Source: Pannonibacter indicus (GTDB taxonomy: Bacteria > Pseudomonadota > Alphaproteobacteria > Rhizobiales > Stappiaceae). From it: a stretch of 64,000 nt of DNA. The stretch is taken from NCBI RefSeq assembly GCF_001418225.1, contig NZ_LIPT01000001.1, forward strand, positions 310,001-374,000, in the 5' to 3' direction. Positions 48,743 to 58,170 of the stretch are shown here, in pieces (the stretch's first letter is position 1; each line of letters starts with the position of its first letter). The notes beneath the pieces are model-generated. The model did not search any database. It was given only the letters and a program-made list of their open reading frames with translations, and had not been told where the DNA came from. The position numbers and the translations under genes were made by a program.

Positions 48743-50788
48743 ATGACATCCCGCCCGTCAGCCATGGACCGCCCGGAAGAGGCCGAGGAAACCGTTGAGG
48801 CCCCGGCTGCGCAGGAAGTTACCTTCATCCCTGCGCAGGACGAGAACACGAGCGGCAAGAAGGGCGTCGAAGTGATTGCCGATGTCGTGCGCCGCCTGCC
48901 CATGGGGCCCGGCGTCTACCGTATGCTGGATGAGAATGGCGACGTGCTCTATGTGGGCAAGGCCCGCAGCCTGAAGAAGCGCGTCACCAGCTACACCCGC
49001 CTGCAAGGGCAGTCGAACCGCATCATGCGGATGATCATGGCCACCGCCGCCATGGAATTCGTGCTCACCCGCACGGAAACCGAAGCCCTGCTGCTGGAAG
49101 CGAACCTGATCAAGCGCCTGCGGCCGCGCTTCAACGTGCTGCTGCGCGACGACAAGTCCTTCCCCTATATCCTGCTGACCGGCGACCATGCAGCGCCCGC
49201 CATCGTCAAGCACCGCGGTGCGCGGCGGCGCAAGGGCGATTATTTCGGCCCCTTTGCCTCAGCAGGCGCGGTCAACCGCACGATCAATGCGCTGCAGAAG
49301 GCCTTCCTCATCCGCAACTGCACGGACAGCTATTTCGAGAACCGCTCCCGGCCCTGCCTTCTGTTCCAGATCAAACGCTGCGCAGGCCCCTGCACGGGCG
49401 AGACCTCGAACGAGGATTACGCCCGGCTTGTAGCAGAGGCGCGTGGCTTTCTCTCCGGCCGCAGCCAGGCGGTGAAGAAGGAACTGGCCGCCCAGATGGA
49501 GGCCGCCTCACAGCGGCTCGACTTCGAGCATGCCGCCGTCTACCGCGACCGGCTGGCCGCCCTGTCGCATGTGCAGTCGCATCAGGGCATCAACCCGCAG
49601 ACTGTCGATGAGGCCGATGTGGTCGCCATCCATCAGGAAGGCGGGCAGACCTGCGTGCAGGTGTTCTTCTTCCGCACCGGCCAGAACTGGGGCAACCGCG
49701 CCTATTTCCCAAAGGCCGACAAATCTTTTGAGGAGGCGGCCATCCTGGAAAGCTTCCTCGCCCAGTTCTATGACGACAAGCCCGCACCGCGTCTGATCTT
49801 GCTGTCGCATGAAATCGAGGAAATGGACCTGCTGTCGCAGGCCCTTTCCGAGAGGGCTGAACGAAAGGTGGCAATCGCCGTTCCCAAGCGTGGCGAGAAG
49901 AAGGAACTGGTGGACCACGCGCTCACCAACGCCCGCGAAGCGCTTGCCCGCCGGCTGGCGGAAACATCCAGCCAGGGCCGCCTGCTGCAGGGCGTTGCTG
50001 AAGTCTTCGGCCTGCCCGCTGCCCCGCGCCGTATCGAGGTCTACGACAACTCGCATATCATGGGCACCAATGCGGTCGGCGGCATGATCGTCGCCGGACC
50101 GGAGGGCTTCGCCAAGGGCCAGTACCGCAAGTTCAATATCAAGTCGCAGCACATCACCCCCGGCGATGACTACGGCATGATGCGCGAAGTGCTGACCCGC
50201 CGCTTCTCCCGCCTGTTGAAGGAGCATGCGCGCACGCCGCTGACCGCAGCCGATGATCCGGCACCGGAGAGCGCCGAAGAAACCGGCCTTGAGGATGATG
50301 AGGAGGAGGATGGCGTGCAGGCCGGCAACGCCGACATGCCCGCATGGCCGGATCTCGTCTTCATCGACGGCGGTCAGGGCCAGCTCAATGCGGCGCGGGA
50401 GATGCTGACGGAACTGGGCGTCACCGGTGTGCCGCTGGTCGGCATCGCCAAGGGACCGGACCGGGATGCGGGGCGCGAGAAGTTCTTCATGGAAGGCCGC
50501 CCATCCTTCATGCTGCCGGAGCGCGATCCCGTGCTCTATTTCATCCAGCGCCTGCGCGACGAGGCGCACCGTTTTGCCATCGGCACCCACCGGGCCAGGC
50601 GCAAGAAGGACATTGCCCGCAATCCGCTGGATGACATTTCCGGCGTCGGCCCGGCCCGCAAACGCGCCCTGCTGCGCCACTTCGGCACAGCAAAGGCCGT
50701 TTCAAAGGCGGGCATTGACGATCTGATGGCGGTGCCCGGTATTTCGGAATCAGTCGCAAAGCTGGTCTACGATCATTTCCACGAATAA
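48743..50788 (+). CDS. uvrC: UvrABC excinuclease subunit C
   Basis: Makes the two incisions flanking a lesion in nucleotide excision repair. The 681-residue product has an N-terminal GIY-YIG domain (about 55-135: [24 protein letters not shown]), the UVR helix pair (about 250-285), the C-terminal RNase H-like endonuclease with [15 protein letters not shown] and an acidic insert ([19 protein letters not shown], about 510-530). Tandem HhH motifs end it ([23 protein letters not shown]). No LexA box was seen upstream, unlike uvrB. Confidence 0.97.
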   Translation: MTSRPSAMDRPEEAEETVEAPAAQEVTFIPAQDENTSGKKGVEVIADVVRRLPMGPGVYRMLDENGDVLYVGKARSLKKRVTSYTRLQGQSNRIMRMIMATAAMEFVLTRTETEALLLEANLIKRLRPRFNVLLRDDKSFPYILLTGDHAAPAIVKHRGARRRKGDYFGPFASAGAVNRTINALQKAFLIRNCTDSYFENRSRPCLLFQIKRCAGPCTGETSNEDYARLVAEARGFLSGRSQAVKKELAAQMEAASQRLDFEHAAVYRDRLAALSHVQSHQGINPQTVDEADVVAIHQEGGQTCVQVFFFRTGQNWGNRAYFPKADKSFEEAAILESFLAQFYDDKPAPRLILLSHEIEEMDLLSQALSERAERKVAIAVPKRGEKKELVDHALTNAREALARRLAETSSQGRLLQGVAEVFGLPAAPRRIEVYDNSHIMGTNAVGGMIVAGPEGFAKGQYRKFNIKSQHITPGDDYGMMREVLTRRFSRLLKEHARTPLTAADDPAPESAEETGLEDDEEEDGVQAGNADMPAWPDLVFIDGGQGQLNAAREMLTELGVTGVPLVGIAKGPDRDAGREKFFMEGRPSFMLPERDPVLYFIQRLRDEAHRFAIGTHRARRKKDIARNPLDDISGVGPARKRALLRHFGTAKAVSKAGIDDLMAVPGISESVAKLVYDHFHE

Positions 50789-50846
50789 CCGTCTGTGCTA
50801 GGACGGGCCAGCCCACGCTGCAGTGCAACAGGAGACGGCAGGCGCG

Positions 50847-51935
50847 ATGACAGATCAAACCGGCGGCAAGACCTCGATTTTCGTCCGGCTTCTGCGCCTT
50901 GCTTCCGTCATGAGCCTGCTGGTGGCCCTGCTGTTCGGCCTTCTATCCTTCGGGCCCTTCGTTGCGCCGGACGTCTGGGTTGCCGACAACATGAGCTTCT
51001 TCCTGCCGCAGCTGATCGGCGGCGGCTTTGTGGCCGTGTTTCTTGCGGCCATCTGCCGGCGCCTTGCCGGGCCGCCGCGCGCAGGCAAAGCCCTGCGGCG
51101 GCTGTTCCTGCTGACGGGCGTCACCCTGTCGCTGGCGCTGGGTGTCTCGCTCTACCAGACCTACAGGATCGTTGCTCCCGGCTTTGCCGAAGCCCGCATC
51201 CCCGGCACGAAAAACCTGCGCATCGTCTCGATCAATCTGGAAGTGCGCTATCTGGGTGATCCGGAATTCATGGCCTATCTGGAGAGTCTCCATCCCGACA
51301 TTCTCGTGTTTCAGGAGGCCGAGTGGCATCATCAGATGCGCTACCGCAAGCGCCAGGGGGATGACACGCCCCTGATCGGCCTCGGCCCCTATTTCGAGAA
51401 TTTCCTGATCGGCGATCTTGGCAGCATGATCGCCTTCTCCCGGTACCCGGTCAAATCCAGCAAAATCATACCGGTTGAGGGCGCCTGCAAGTCGCCACGG
51501 CGTTACGGCAACAGGGAAATCTTCTCGGCCATCATCGATGTGGACGGGTCCCCGCTCAACTTCATTGCGGTGCATCCGGACAGCCCGCGCTCGCCCTGCC
51601 GCTGGCAGTCCCGGCAGGATTATTTTGCAGCGCTTGCCGGTGTGATCGACGCATTGCCCGCCTCCGAACCGGCCATCATGATCGGCGACTGGAACACCTC
51701 CCCCCTTTCGAACCACTTCGAGAATCTGCTGGAGCAGGCCGGCATGCGTGTGCGCTTCCCGGCCGTGGTGCCCGTGATCACACGCTATTTCTACCACTAC
51801 CGCTTCCGCTGGATCCTGGGCTCGGCGGTGGACCATGCCGCCGTCTCGGATGAAATCACGATCAGGAATGTTTCCATCGGCGGGGACGTGGGCTCGGACC
51901 ATGTGCCGCTGATCGTGGACATCGCCATCCCCTGA
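50847..51935 (+). CDS. Membrane-anchored endonuclease/exonuclease/phosphatase-family protein
   Basis: A 362-residue protein. Three hydrophobic helices (about 18-40, 45-65 and 80-100) anchor a C-terminal EEP domain: LRIVSINLEVRYL (Asn-containing strand), DILVFQEAEW (Glu ligand), IMIGDWNTSP (the catalytic DxN) and GSDHVPLIVDIAIP (SDH). This topology is typical of Rhizobiales EEP proteins that act on lipids or nucleic acids in the periplasm. The substrate is unknown. Start at ATG 50847; GTG 50823 is an alternative with AGGAG between them. Confidence 0.88.
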   Translation: MTDQTGGKTSIFVRLLRLASVMSLLVALLFGLLSFGPFVAPDVWVADNMSFFLPQLIGGGFVAVFLAAICRRLAGPPRAGKALRRLFLLTGVTLSLALGVSLYQTYRIVAPGFAEARIPGTKNLRIVSINLEVRYLGDPEFMAYLESLHPDILVFQEAEWHHQMRYRKRQGDDTPLIGLGPYFENFLIGDLGSMIAFSRYPVKSSKIIPVEGACKSPRRYGNREIFSAIIDVDGSPLNFIAVHPDSPRSPCRWQSRQDYFAALAGVIDALPASEPAIMIGDWNTSPLSNHFENLLEQAGMRVRFPAVVPVITRYFYHYRFRWILGSAVDHAAVSDEITIRNVSIGGDVGSDHVPLIVDIAIP

Positions 51936-52075
51936 GAAAGCCCGTCACTTTCTGCCTTCCACAGTTTATGCCCGCAGCCTGCCGCCTGCCGTTTGTGTCT
52001 GACCGGCTGGATGGCAAGAGTGTGACAGACAGCGGGACCGATTCCCGCTGATGCGAACAGACCGGCGCAGGACCG

Positions 52076-52666
52076 ATGGCCAAGCTCTATTTCAACTACT
52101 CCTCCATGAATGCCGGCAAATCAACGGTGCTGCTGCAGGCCTCCTACAACTATGTGGAACGGGGCATGCGCACCCTGCTGCTGACGGCTGCGGTGGATGA
52201 CCGGGCGGGCGTCGGCCGTATTTCCTCCCGCATCGGCCTTGTGGCAGAGGCAGATATTTTCCGCGCCGGCGACAACCTGCTCGACCATATCCGCAAGGCC
52301 CATGAAGCCGCCCCCATTGACGCGGTGTTTGTCGATGAGGCGCAGTTCCTCACCGAAGACCAGGTGTGGCAGCTGGCCCATGCCTCCGACCGGCTCGGCA
52401 TGCCGGTCATGTGCTTCGGCCTGCGCACGGATTTTCAGGGCAAGCTCTTCCCGGGCAGCAAGGCCCTGCTGGCGCTGGCCGACAGCCTGAAGGAAATCAA
52501 GACCATCTGCTGGTGCGGCCGCAAGGCAACCATGGTCGCGCGGCTTGACGGCAGCGGACGGATCGTCGAGGAAGGCGAACAGGTGGTGATTGGCGGCGAA
52601 GAGTCCTATGTTTCCCTTTGCCGCCGCCACTGGGTCGACCGTGACCTCGGGCCGCGCTGCGACTGA
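52076..52666 (+). CDS. tdk: Thymidine kinase
   Basis: Salvages thymidine to dTMP using ATP. The 196-residue product is a type II thymidine kinase: P-loop SSMNAGKST (residues 9-17), VDEAQFL (about 88) and a C-terminal zinc-ribbon with CWCGRKA and CRRHW...C. Length and order match E. coli Tdk. It stands alone between EEP and hlyU genes on the same strand. Confidence 0.97.
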   Translation: MAKLYFNYSSMNAGKSTVLLQASYNYVERGMRTLLLTAAVDDRAGVGRISSRIGLVAEADIFRAGDNLLDHIRKAHEAAPIDAVFVDEAQFLTEDQVWQLAHASDRLGMPVMCFGLRTDFQGKLFPGSKALLALADSLKEIKTICWCGRKATMVARLDGSGRIVEEGEQVVIGGEESYVSLCRRHWVDRDLGPRCD

Positions 52667-52752
52667 GCAAGTTCAAGGCGTGATGCGTCAGCACCGAAAG
52701 CCTTGGTATAACGGGCGCAAATCACTTCAAACCGCAAGGACGGGACAGGCAG

Positions 52753-53046
52753 ATGCTGGGAAAACTGTTCGGATCACTTTTCAAGGGCGGCTCTTCCGCT
52801 GAAGCCCCCCCTGCCCCCGTGGCCACCGAGGATTACAAGAACTGCCGCATCATTGCCGAGCCGCGCCAGGCCGGCAGCCAGTGGCAGATCGCCGGCCGTA
52901 TCCTGAAGGAGATCGACGGCGAACCGCACGAACACACCTTCATCCGCGCCGACCAGTTGCCCACCCGCGATGAAGCCGCCGAATTCACCATCCGTAAGGC
53001 CAAGCTCATGATCGACCAGCAGGGTGATCTGATTTTCAAGAGCTGA
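52753..53046 (+). CDS. hlyU: HlyU-family protein
   Basis: A 97-residue protein of the HlyU family (YKNCRIIAEPRQAGSQWQIAGRILKEIDGEPHEHTFIRAD; AAEFTIRKAKLMIDQQGD). Vibrio HlyU is a winged-helix regulator; this short alphaproteobacterial group is only distantly related and its role is not established. Start 52753. It is followed by a palindromic extragenic repeat. Confidence 0.82.
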   Translation: MLGKLFGSLFKGGSSAEAPPAPVATEDYKNCRIIAEPRQAGSQWQIAGRILKEIDGEPHEHTFIRADQLPTRDEAAEFTIRKAKLMIDQQGDLIFKS

Positions 53047-53102
53047 AGGAGAGGGAAAGCTCGCTCAAGCGCAGCTTGTTTCTCAGCCCCTACCTCTCCA
53101 TC

Positions 53103-53229
53103 GTCATCCCGGACGCGCATCGCGCGATCCGGGACCGGTGAGCCGAAGTGCCCATTGCTTCAAGAAGCTAGAGCCGAAAGACCGTGACTCACCGGTCCCG
53201 GATCTTCGCTTCGCTGCGTCCGGGATGAC
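53103..53229. repeat. Large palindromic extragenic repeat
   Basis: GTCATCCCGGACGC...GATCCGGGACCGGTGAGCC is mirrored by GACTCACCGGTCCCGGATC...GTCCGGGATGAC. The two arms of about 43 bp each can form a long cruciform, and each has a small internal hairpin. The sequence type is widespread in alphaproteobacteria. A single-unit relative is at 22258-22304. It lies between the convergent hlyU and GNAT genes, and may act as a terminator. Confidence 0.72.
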
Positions 53230-53278
53230 GCCCAAGGTTGGCAAGGCCTCAGCAAGAGCGCGCTTCTCGCCTACCCCC

Positions 53279-53983
53279 TCAGTCTCCCCGGCACTCCGCC
53301 AGACTGCGCTTCTGCCGGCCATCGGTGTCGAAATTATCCGGTGAAAGCCAGGCCTCGAAACCAGCCTTCAGCCGTGGCCATTCCTTGTCGAGAATGGAGA
53401 ACCACGCCGTATCGCGGTTGCGGCCCTTGTAGACGGTCGCCTGCCGGAAAATCCCCTCGAAGGTGAAGCCGAGCCGTGCGGCAGCCGCGCGCGAAGGAGC
53501 GTTGAGATCGTCGCATTTCCATTCGTAGCGGCGGAAGCCCAACCCTTCGAAGGCATTGCGCATCATCAGATACATGGCCTCGGTTGCCAGCGGCGTGCGC
53601 TGCAGGGCGGGGGCGAAGTTCAGATGCCCCACCTCGATGCAGCCCGTTGCAGGCTCCACACGCAGATAACTGCCAACACCCATGGCCTTGCCGCTGGCCT
53701 GATCGATGATGGCGAACATCATCGGATCCGCCTTGCCTTCCATCGTCTTCAGAAAGGCGATGCACTCCGCCTCTTCGGCGAAAGGGCCATAGGCCAGATA
53801 GGTCCAGACCCGGTTCTCCCTGTCGGCGGACCATGCGGCATGAAGCTCCGCGCCGTGGCGCTCAGCGATCAGCGGCTCAAGCCGGCACCAGCGCCCCTGC
53901 ATCACCTGAGCCACCGGCGCTGCCGCGCCCATCCATCCATTCACCGGCTCTCCAATCGGCTGTCCCAATTCGTTCAGGCGCAT
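53279..53983 (-). CDS. GNAT-family N-acetyltransferase (RimJ/RimL-like)
   Basis: A 234-residue acetyltransferase. GGAACTGGYYR-type acceptor features are absent; instead the RimL-like fold shows IIDQASGKAMGVGSYLRVEPATGCIEVGHLNFAPALQRTPLATEAMYLMMRNAF (CoA-binding motif A region, read as separate strands) and RAAAARLGFTFEGIFRQATVYKGRNRDTAWFSIL. The substrate may be a protein N-terminus or small molecule. Convergent with hlyU across the repeat. Confidence 0.88.
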   Translation of the reverse strand: MRLNELGQPIGEPVNGWMGAAAPVAQVMQGRWCRLEPLIAERHGAELHAAWSADRENRVWTYLAYGPFAEEAECIAFLKTMEGKADPMMFAIIDQASGKAMGVGSYLRVEPATGCIEVGHLNFAPALQRTPLATEAMYLMMRNAFEGLGFRRYEWKCDDLNAPSRAAAARLGFTFEGIFRQATVYKGRNRDTAWFSILDKEWPRLKAGFEAWLSPDNFDTDGRQKRSLAECRGD

Positions 53984-54175
53984 GCCCTCAGGTCTCCCAC
54001 CATCAATTTGCTGTGACAGGCTTACCGTTCCATTCTTGCCGGCACCAGTTCAAAGACGTTTGCGCCCTCTCCGGCATTGTCAAAGTCACTCATCCGCCAG
54101 ATGCGTTGACACCCGCGCGCCCTCATGCTTGTGTCCGGCTGACCCGCCGCCCGAGACGCGAAGCAGATACTTCAC

Positions 54176-54748
54176 ATGGCCAGACACGTCGCCCTGACCC
54201 TGCCTAACCTCTTGACCTATGCGCGCATCCTGGCGGTGCCTGCTGTGGTGGGATGCTTCTATTTCGATGGCCACACGGCGCGCTGGATTGCGCTGGCCAT
54301 CTTCATCGCCGCCGCCGTGACCGATTTCTTCGACGGCTATCTGGCCCGCGCCTGGCAGCAGCAGTCCGCGCTCGGCCGGATGCTGGACCCGATTGCCGAC
54401 AAGCTGCTTGTGTCCGTCTGCCTGCTGCTGCTGGTGGCCAAGGGGGATATTGGCGGCTGGTCGCTGATCGCCGCCATCATCATCCTGTGCCGCGAAATTC
54501 TGGTCTCCGGCCTGCGCGAGTTTCTGGCAGAGCTGCGCGTCAGCGTGCCGGTCACGAAACTGGCCAAATGGAAGACCACGGTGCAGCTTGTGGCCCTTGC
54601 CCTGCTGCTGGCTGGCCCCGCCGGGGAAGAGGTGCTGCCGGGAACCGAATTATCCGGCCTAGTCGCCCTCTGGATTGCGGCTGTCCTGACGCTCTACACC
54701 GGCTACGATTATTTCCGGGCTGGCATTGGCCATCTGATCGAGGAGTAG
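54176..54748 (+). CDS. pgsA: CDP-diacylglycerol-glycerol-3-phosphate 3-phosphatidyltransferase
   Basis: Catalyses the committed step to phosphatidylglycerol and cardiolipin at the inner membrane. The 190-residue product has the CDP-alcohol phosphotransferase motif DFFDGYLARAWQQQSALGRM with the second aspartate pair in MLDPIADKLL (about 50-80), and 5-6 hydrophobic helices. Gene order uvrC ... pgsA-moaD-moaE is conserved in Rhizobiales. Ends 32 bp before moaD. Confidence 0.96.
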   Translation: MARHVALTLPNLLTYARILAVPAVVGCFYFDGHTARWIALAIFIAAAVTDFFDGYLARAWQQQSALGRMLDPIADKLLVSVCLLLLVAKGDIGGWSLIAAIIILCREILVSGLREFLAELRVSVPVTKLAKWKTTVQLVALALLLAGPAGEEVLPGTELSGLVALWIAAVLTLYTGYDYFRAGIGHLIEE

Positions 54749-54780
54749 TCTCTCAAGGACTGCCGAAGAAGGAGAGGCGC

Positions 54781-55032
54781 ATGATCATCCGTTACTTTGC
54801 CTGGGTGCGCGAGCGGACCGGCGTGGAACAGGAAGAGATCACACTTCCGGACAGCGTGACCACCGTGGGCGGCCTTATCAACTGGCTGCAGACCATCGAC
54901 GACGCCCACGGGCATGCTTTTGCCGAGCCGGAACTGATCCGCGCCGCCATCGACCAGACCCATGCCGAACATGACGCTCCGATTGCGGGCGCGCGCGAGA
55001 TTGCCTTTTTCCCGCCCATGACCGGGGGCTGA
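54781..55032 (+). CDS. moaD: Molybdopterin synthase small subunit MoaD
   Basis: The ubiquitin-like sulfur carrier of molybdopterin synthase. The 83-residue product ends in FFPPMTGG: the C-terminal Gly-Gly accepts the thiocarboxylate that donates sulfur. The beta-grasp start MIIRYFAWVRERTGVEQEEITLP fits. GGAGAGG is just upstream. It precedes moaE by 2 bp. Since msrP in this window is a molybdoenzyme, the cofactor made here is used locally. Confidence 0.96.
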   Translation: MIIRYFAWVRERTGVEQEEITLPDSVTTVGGLINWLQTIDDAHGHAFAEPELIRAAIDQTHAEHDAPIAGAREIAFFPPMTGG

Positions 55033-55034
55033 AG

Positions 55035-55514
55035 ATGAGCCCGGTCCTGCGCGTCATCGTTCAGCCCGGCCCCTTCGATGCCGCGGCCGAATCCCGGCAG
55101 CTGTCCGAAGGCCGCGCCGATGTGGGCGCCATCGTCAGCTTCACGGGCCTGTGCCGTGACGAGGACGGGCGGCTGGAAGCGCTGGTGCTGGAGCACTTCC
55201 CCGGCATGGCGGAGAAGGAGCTGGAGCGCATCGCCCGCGAGGCACTGGAGCGCTGGCCCCTGACCGGCCTCACCGTCATTCACCGCTATGGCCGTATTCT
55301 GCCGGGCGAGCAGATTGTGCTCGTCACCGCCGCCTCGCGCCACCGCCGGGCAGCGTTCGAAGCCGCTGATTTCCTGATGGATTTCCTTAAATCCAGGGCC
55401 CCGTTCTGGAAGAAGGAAATCCTGCGTGAAGGCGGAACAGGCGGCTGGGTTGCAGCCAAGGCCGAGGATGAAACCGCGCTGGACCGCTGGAACGGCATTC
55501 AGCCAAAAGCGTGA
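55035..55514 (+). CDS. moaE: Molybdopterin synthase large subunit MoaE
   Basis: Converts precursor Z (cPMP) to molybdopterin using sulfur from MoaD. The 159-residue product has GAIVSFTGLCRD, the LVTAASRHRRAAFEAADFLMDFLKSRAPFWKKEI segment (active-site Arg and Lys) and GGWV near the end. Normal family length. It starts 2 bp after the moaD stop, so translation is coupled. Confidence 0.96.
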   Translation: MSPVLRVIVQPGPFDAAAESRQLSEGRADVGAIVSFTGLCRDEDGRLEALVLEHFPGMAEKELERIAREALERWPLTGLTVIHRYGRILPGEQIVLVTAASRHRRAAFEAADFLMDFLKSRAPFWKKEILREGGTGGWVAAKAEDETALDRWNGIQPKA

Positions 55515-55534
55515 AATTTCCCGAAGCCCCTGGG

Positions 55535-55550
55535 TTGACCGACCGGTCAA
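55535..55550. promoter_or_regulatory. TetR-type palindromic operator
   Basis: TTGACCGACCGGTCAA has perfect 6-bp TTGACC/GGTCAA arms around GACC. It lies about 100 bp upstream of the Bcr/CflA pump start, where a repressor would act. Its own cognate regulator is not adjacent; the only TetR gene in the window is at 61.3-62.1 kb. Confidence 0.5.
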
Positions 55551-55648
55551 TTTGGACCACTGATAGGCAACACTGATCTTTTTGCACGCCGGAACGCAGG
55601 CTGCGGGCCGCGTTTCAGACCGCTGTGCACCATACCTAAGGTTTGTTT

Positions 55649-56911
55649 ATGTCCGATCTTGCCCGGAACACTGGCGCAAGCCAGACGCCCCATCCTGGGC
55701 TGCCCTTCGCCGAATTCGTCACCATGGTTGCCGCGCTGATGGCGCTGAATGCGCTGGCGATGGACATCATGCTGCCCGCCCTGCCCGACATCGGCAACGC
55801 GCTCGGCATTGCCAACGAGAATGACCGACAGCAGATCCTGATCTTCTATCTGATCGGCTTCGGCGGCGCGCAGCTCATCTTCGGGCCGCTGTCGGACTCC
55901 TTCGGCCGCAAGACCATTCTCGTCGGTGGCCTGGCGCTCTATGCCGCGGCCAGCGTCTTTGCCCTGTTCAGTACCAATCTCGACCAGTTGCTGATTGCCC
56001 GCGTGCTGCAGGGCATCGGCTGTGCCGGAACCCGCGTCATCGCGGTCTCTATTGTCCGCGACTGCTATTCCGGCCGCCGCATGGGGCAGGTCATGTCGCT
56101 GGTGATGATGATCTTCATGGCCGTGCCGATTGTTGCACCCTCCATCGGCCAGCTGATTCTTCTGGTGGCCGAATGGCACTGGATCTTCAGCACCCTCATG
56201 GGCGCAGGCGTTCTCATGCTGGTCTGGACCGCATTCCGCCTGCCGGAAACGCTGCCTGAGGACGCCCGTCAGTCCTTCTCGCCCGGCTCCATCTCCCTGG
56301 CCTATCTCAAGGTGGCGACGACCCGCATCAGCGTCGGCTACACCATGGCGACGACCTTCATCTTCGGCGGTCTGTTTGCCTTCATCTCCATGGCGCAGCA
56401 GATCTATGTCGATATCTTCGATCTCGGCGTGTGGTTCCCGGTCGTGTTCGCCGCTGTCGCCATTACCATGGCCGTGGCTTCGTTCCTGAATTCGCGGCTG
56501 GTCACCATCATCGGCATGCGGCGCCTGTCGCATGGTGCGGTGCTGGTCTTCACAGCCATGGGCCTGCTGCAGGTTGCCCTTGCGTTGGCGGGTGTTGAGA
56601 ACCTTGCCATCTTCACGGTGTGCATGGCCATCAACATGGCCAGCTTCGGCTTCATGGGCGCGAATTTCAACGCAATGTCCATGGAGCCGCTGGGCGCCAT
56701 CGCCGGAACCGCCTCCTCCGCCATTGGCTTCACCACAACGCTGGGCGGCGCCATTCTGGGCTTCATCATCGGCCAGAAATTCGATGGAACCCTGCTGCCG
56801 ATGTCCCTGGCCTGCGCCGTCTATGGCCTTATTGCGACCGGCTGGGTGCTCTTGGCCGAGAAGGGCAAACTCTTCCACGCCCAGCATCCGTCAGGTGCAA
56901 AACCGCACTGA
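55649..56911 (+). CDS. Bcr/CflA-family multidrug efflux MFS transporter
   Basis: A 420-residue, 12-helix drug:proton antiporter. MALNALAMDIMLPALPDIGNALG and QLIFGPLSDSFGRKTILVGGLALY (motif A) define the Bcr/CflA group (bicyclomycin and chloramphenicol efflux). RVLQGIGCAGTRVIAVSIVRD (motif B-like) follows. Preferred start ATG 55649, with AAGG 7 bp before. Upstream is a TetR-type palindrome. Ends at a strong terminator shared with ilvE. Confidence 0.93.
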   Translation: MSDLARNTGASQTPHPGLPFAEFVTMVAALMALNALAMDIMLPALPDIGNALGIANENDRQQILIFYLIGFGGAQLIFGPLSDSFGRKTILVGGLALYAAASVFALFSTNLDQLLIARVLQGIGCAGTRVIAVSIVRDCYSGRRMGQVMSLVMMIFMAVPIVAPSIGQLILLVAEWHWIFSTLMGAGVLMLVWTAFRLPETLPEDARQSFSPGSISLAYLKVATTRISVGYTMATTFIFGGLFAFISMAQQIYVDIFDLGVWFPVVFAAVAITMAVASFLNSRLVTIIGMRRLSHGAVLVFTAMGLLQVALALAGVENLAIFTVCMAINMASFGFMGANFNAMSMEPLGAIAGTASSAIGFTTTLGGAILGFIIGQKFDGTLLPMSLACAVYGLIATGWVLLAEKGKLFHAQHPSGAKPH

Positions 56912-56938
56912 GGCGGTAAGCACAGGCGGTAGAGTCAT

Positions 56939-56971
56939 AAAGGGCGGCTGCACCAGATGCAGCCGCCCTTT
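56939..56971. terminator. Bidirectional terminator between drug pump and ilvE
   Basis: AAAGGGCGGCTGCA / TGCAGCCGCCCTTT, 14-bp perfect stem with a 5-nt loop, followed by TTC on the plus strand. It serves both convergent genes. Confidence 0.82.
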
Positions 56972-56995
56972 TCACTTACCAAACAGGTTGAGGCG

Positions 56996-57895
56996 TCACT
57001 CCGCCGCCTTGAGCCCTGCCGGGTCTGCGCGCACCAGCGCGTCATAGTCCAGCATCAGCGTCTTGGTGATCTCGCCAACGGTGAAGCTGTGCGGTCCGAT
57101 CTCCGAGACCGGCGTAACTTCTGCGGCAGTGCCGGTGAGGAAGCACTGCTCGAAGCCGTCCAGTTCCTCCGGCATGATCACCCGCTCGATCACCTCGAAA
57201 CCGCGCGCCTTGGCAAGGCCGATCACCGTGCGGCGGGTGATGCCATTGAGAAAGCAGTCCGGCTTCGGCGTGTGGATCTTGCCGTCCCTGACAAAGAAGA
57301 CGTTGGCACCGGTCGCCTCGGCCACCTGACCGCGCCAGTCGAGCATCAGCGCATCGGCATAGCCCTTGCGCTCGGCTTCATGCTTGGACAGGGTGCAGAT
57401 CATGTAAAGGCCGGCCGCCTTGGACTTGAACGGCGCGGTGGCCGGGTCCGGCCGGCGGTATTTTGCCATGTCGAGGCGGATGCCCTTCAGCCGCTCTTCC
57501 GGCTTGAAGTAGCTCGGCCATTCCCAGGCGGCGATGGCCAGGTGAATGGTGTTGTGCTGGGCCGACACGCCCATCATCTCGCTCCCGCGCCAGGCAATCG
57601 GGCGCAGATAGGCATCAACGAGGTTCATCCGCTTCAGCAGCTCTTCCTTGGCGGCATTGATGACCTCGGAAGAGAAGGGAATTTCGAAGCCTAGCACCTC
57701 AGCGGAGGCATGCAGGCGCTCGGTGTGCTCGGCGCTCTTGAAGATCCGGCCGTTATAGGCCCGCTCCCCTTCGAATACAGCGCTGGCATAGTGCAGGCCA
57801 TGCGTCAGCACATGCACCTTGGCATCGGCCCAGGGAATGAACTTCCCGTCGAACCAGATTTCACCATCGCGTTGATCAAAGGGAATACCAGCCAT
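56996..57895 (-). CDS. ilvE: Branched-chain amino-acid aminotransferase
   Basis: Final transamination for leucine, isoleucine and valine synthesis. The 299-residue fold-type IV PLP enzyme starts MAGIPFDQRDGEIWFDGKFIPW (ATG 57895) and shows HVLTHGLHYASAVFEGERAY, a PLP-binding Lys in FKSKAAGLY, the EATGANVFFV segment and ITRRTVIGLA. The ORF upstream of ATG 57895 contains unconserved residues. It neighbours the MarR-type regulator, an arrangement seen in Rhizobiales. Confidence 0.95.
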   Translation of the reverse strand: MAGIPFDQRDGEIWFDGKFIPWADAKVHVLTHGLHYASAVFEGERAYNGRIFKSAEHTERLHASAEVLGFEIPFSSEVINAAKEELLKRMNLVDAYLRPIAWRGSEMMGVSAQHNTIHLAIAAWEWPSYFKPEERLKGIRLDMAKYRRPDPATAPFKSKAAGLYMICTLSKHEAERKGYADALMLDWRGQVAEATGANVFFVRDGKIHTPKPDCFLNGITRRTVIGLAKARGFEVIERVIMPEELDGFEQCFLTGTAAEVTPVSEIGPHSFTVGEITKTLMLDYDALVRADPAGLKAAE

Positions 57896-58170
57896 TGTTC
57901 TTGTCTCCCGCGCCTTGTCGCCCGGCGCAATCTGCTTCTTGTATCCATTTTTCTGGATGCACACCCAGAACAGCCTTTGGCCTGATACTGGGGTTTTGCA
58001 TGCACCCGTAACAAACAGTATCCTCATTTGAGGAGACTGCCAGCCCGGATTCTCTTAAGGGAATGAGGGCTATGCACGATCCGGACAAACACCCGGCACG
58101 GGGGGCGCATGCGACCGAACATTTCGTCAAGGTGCCGCTACAGGTAACAATCGATCAGAAATAAGTCAAT

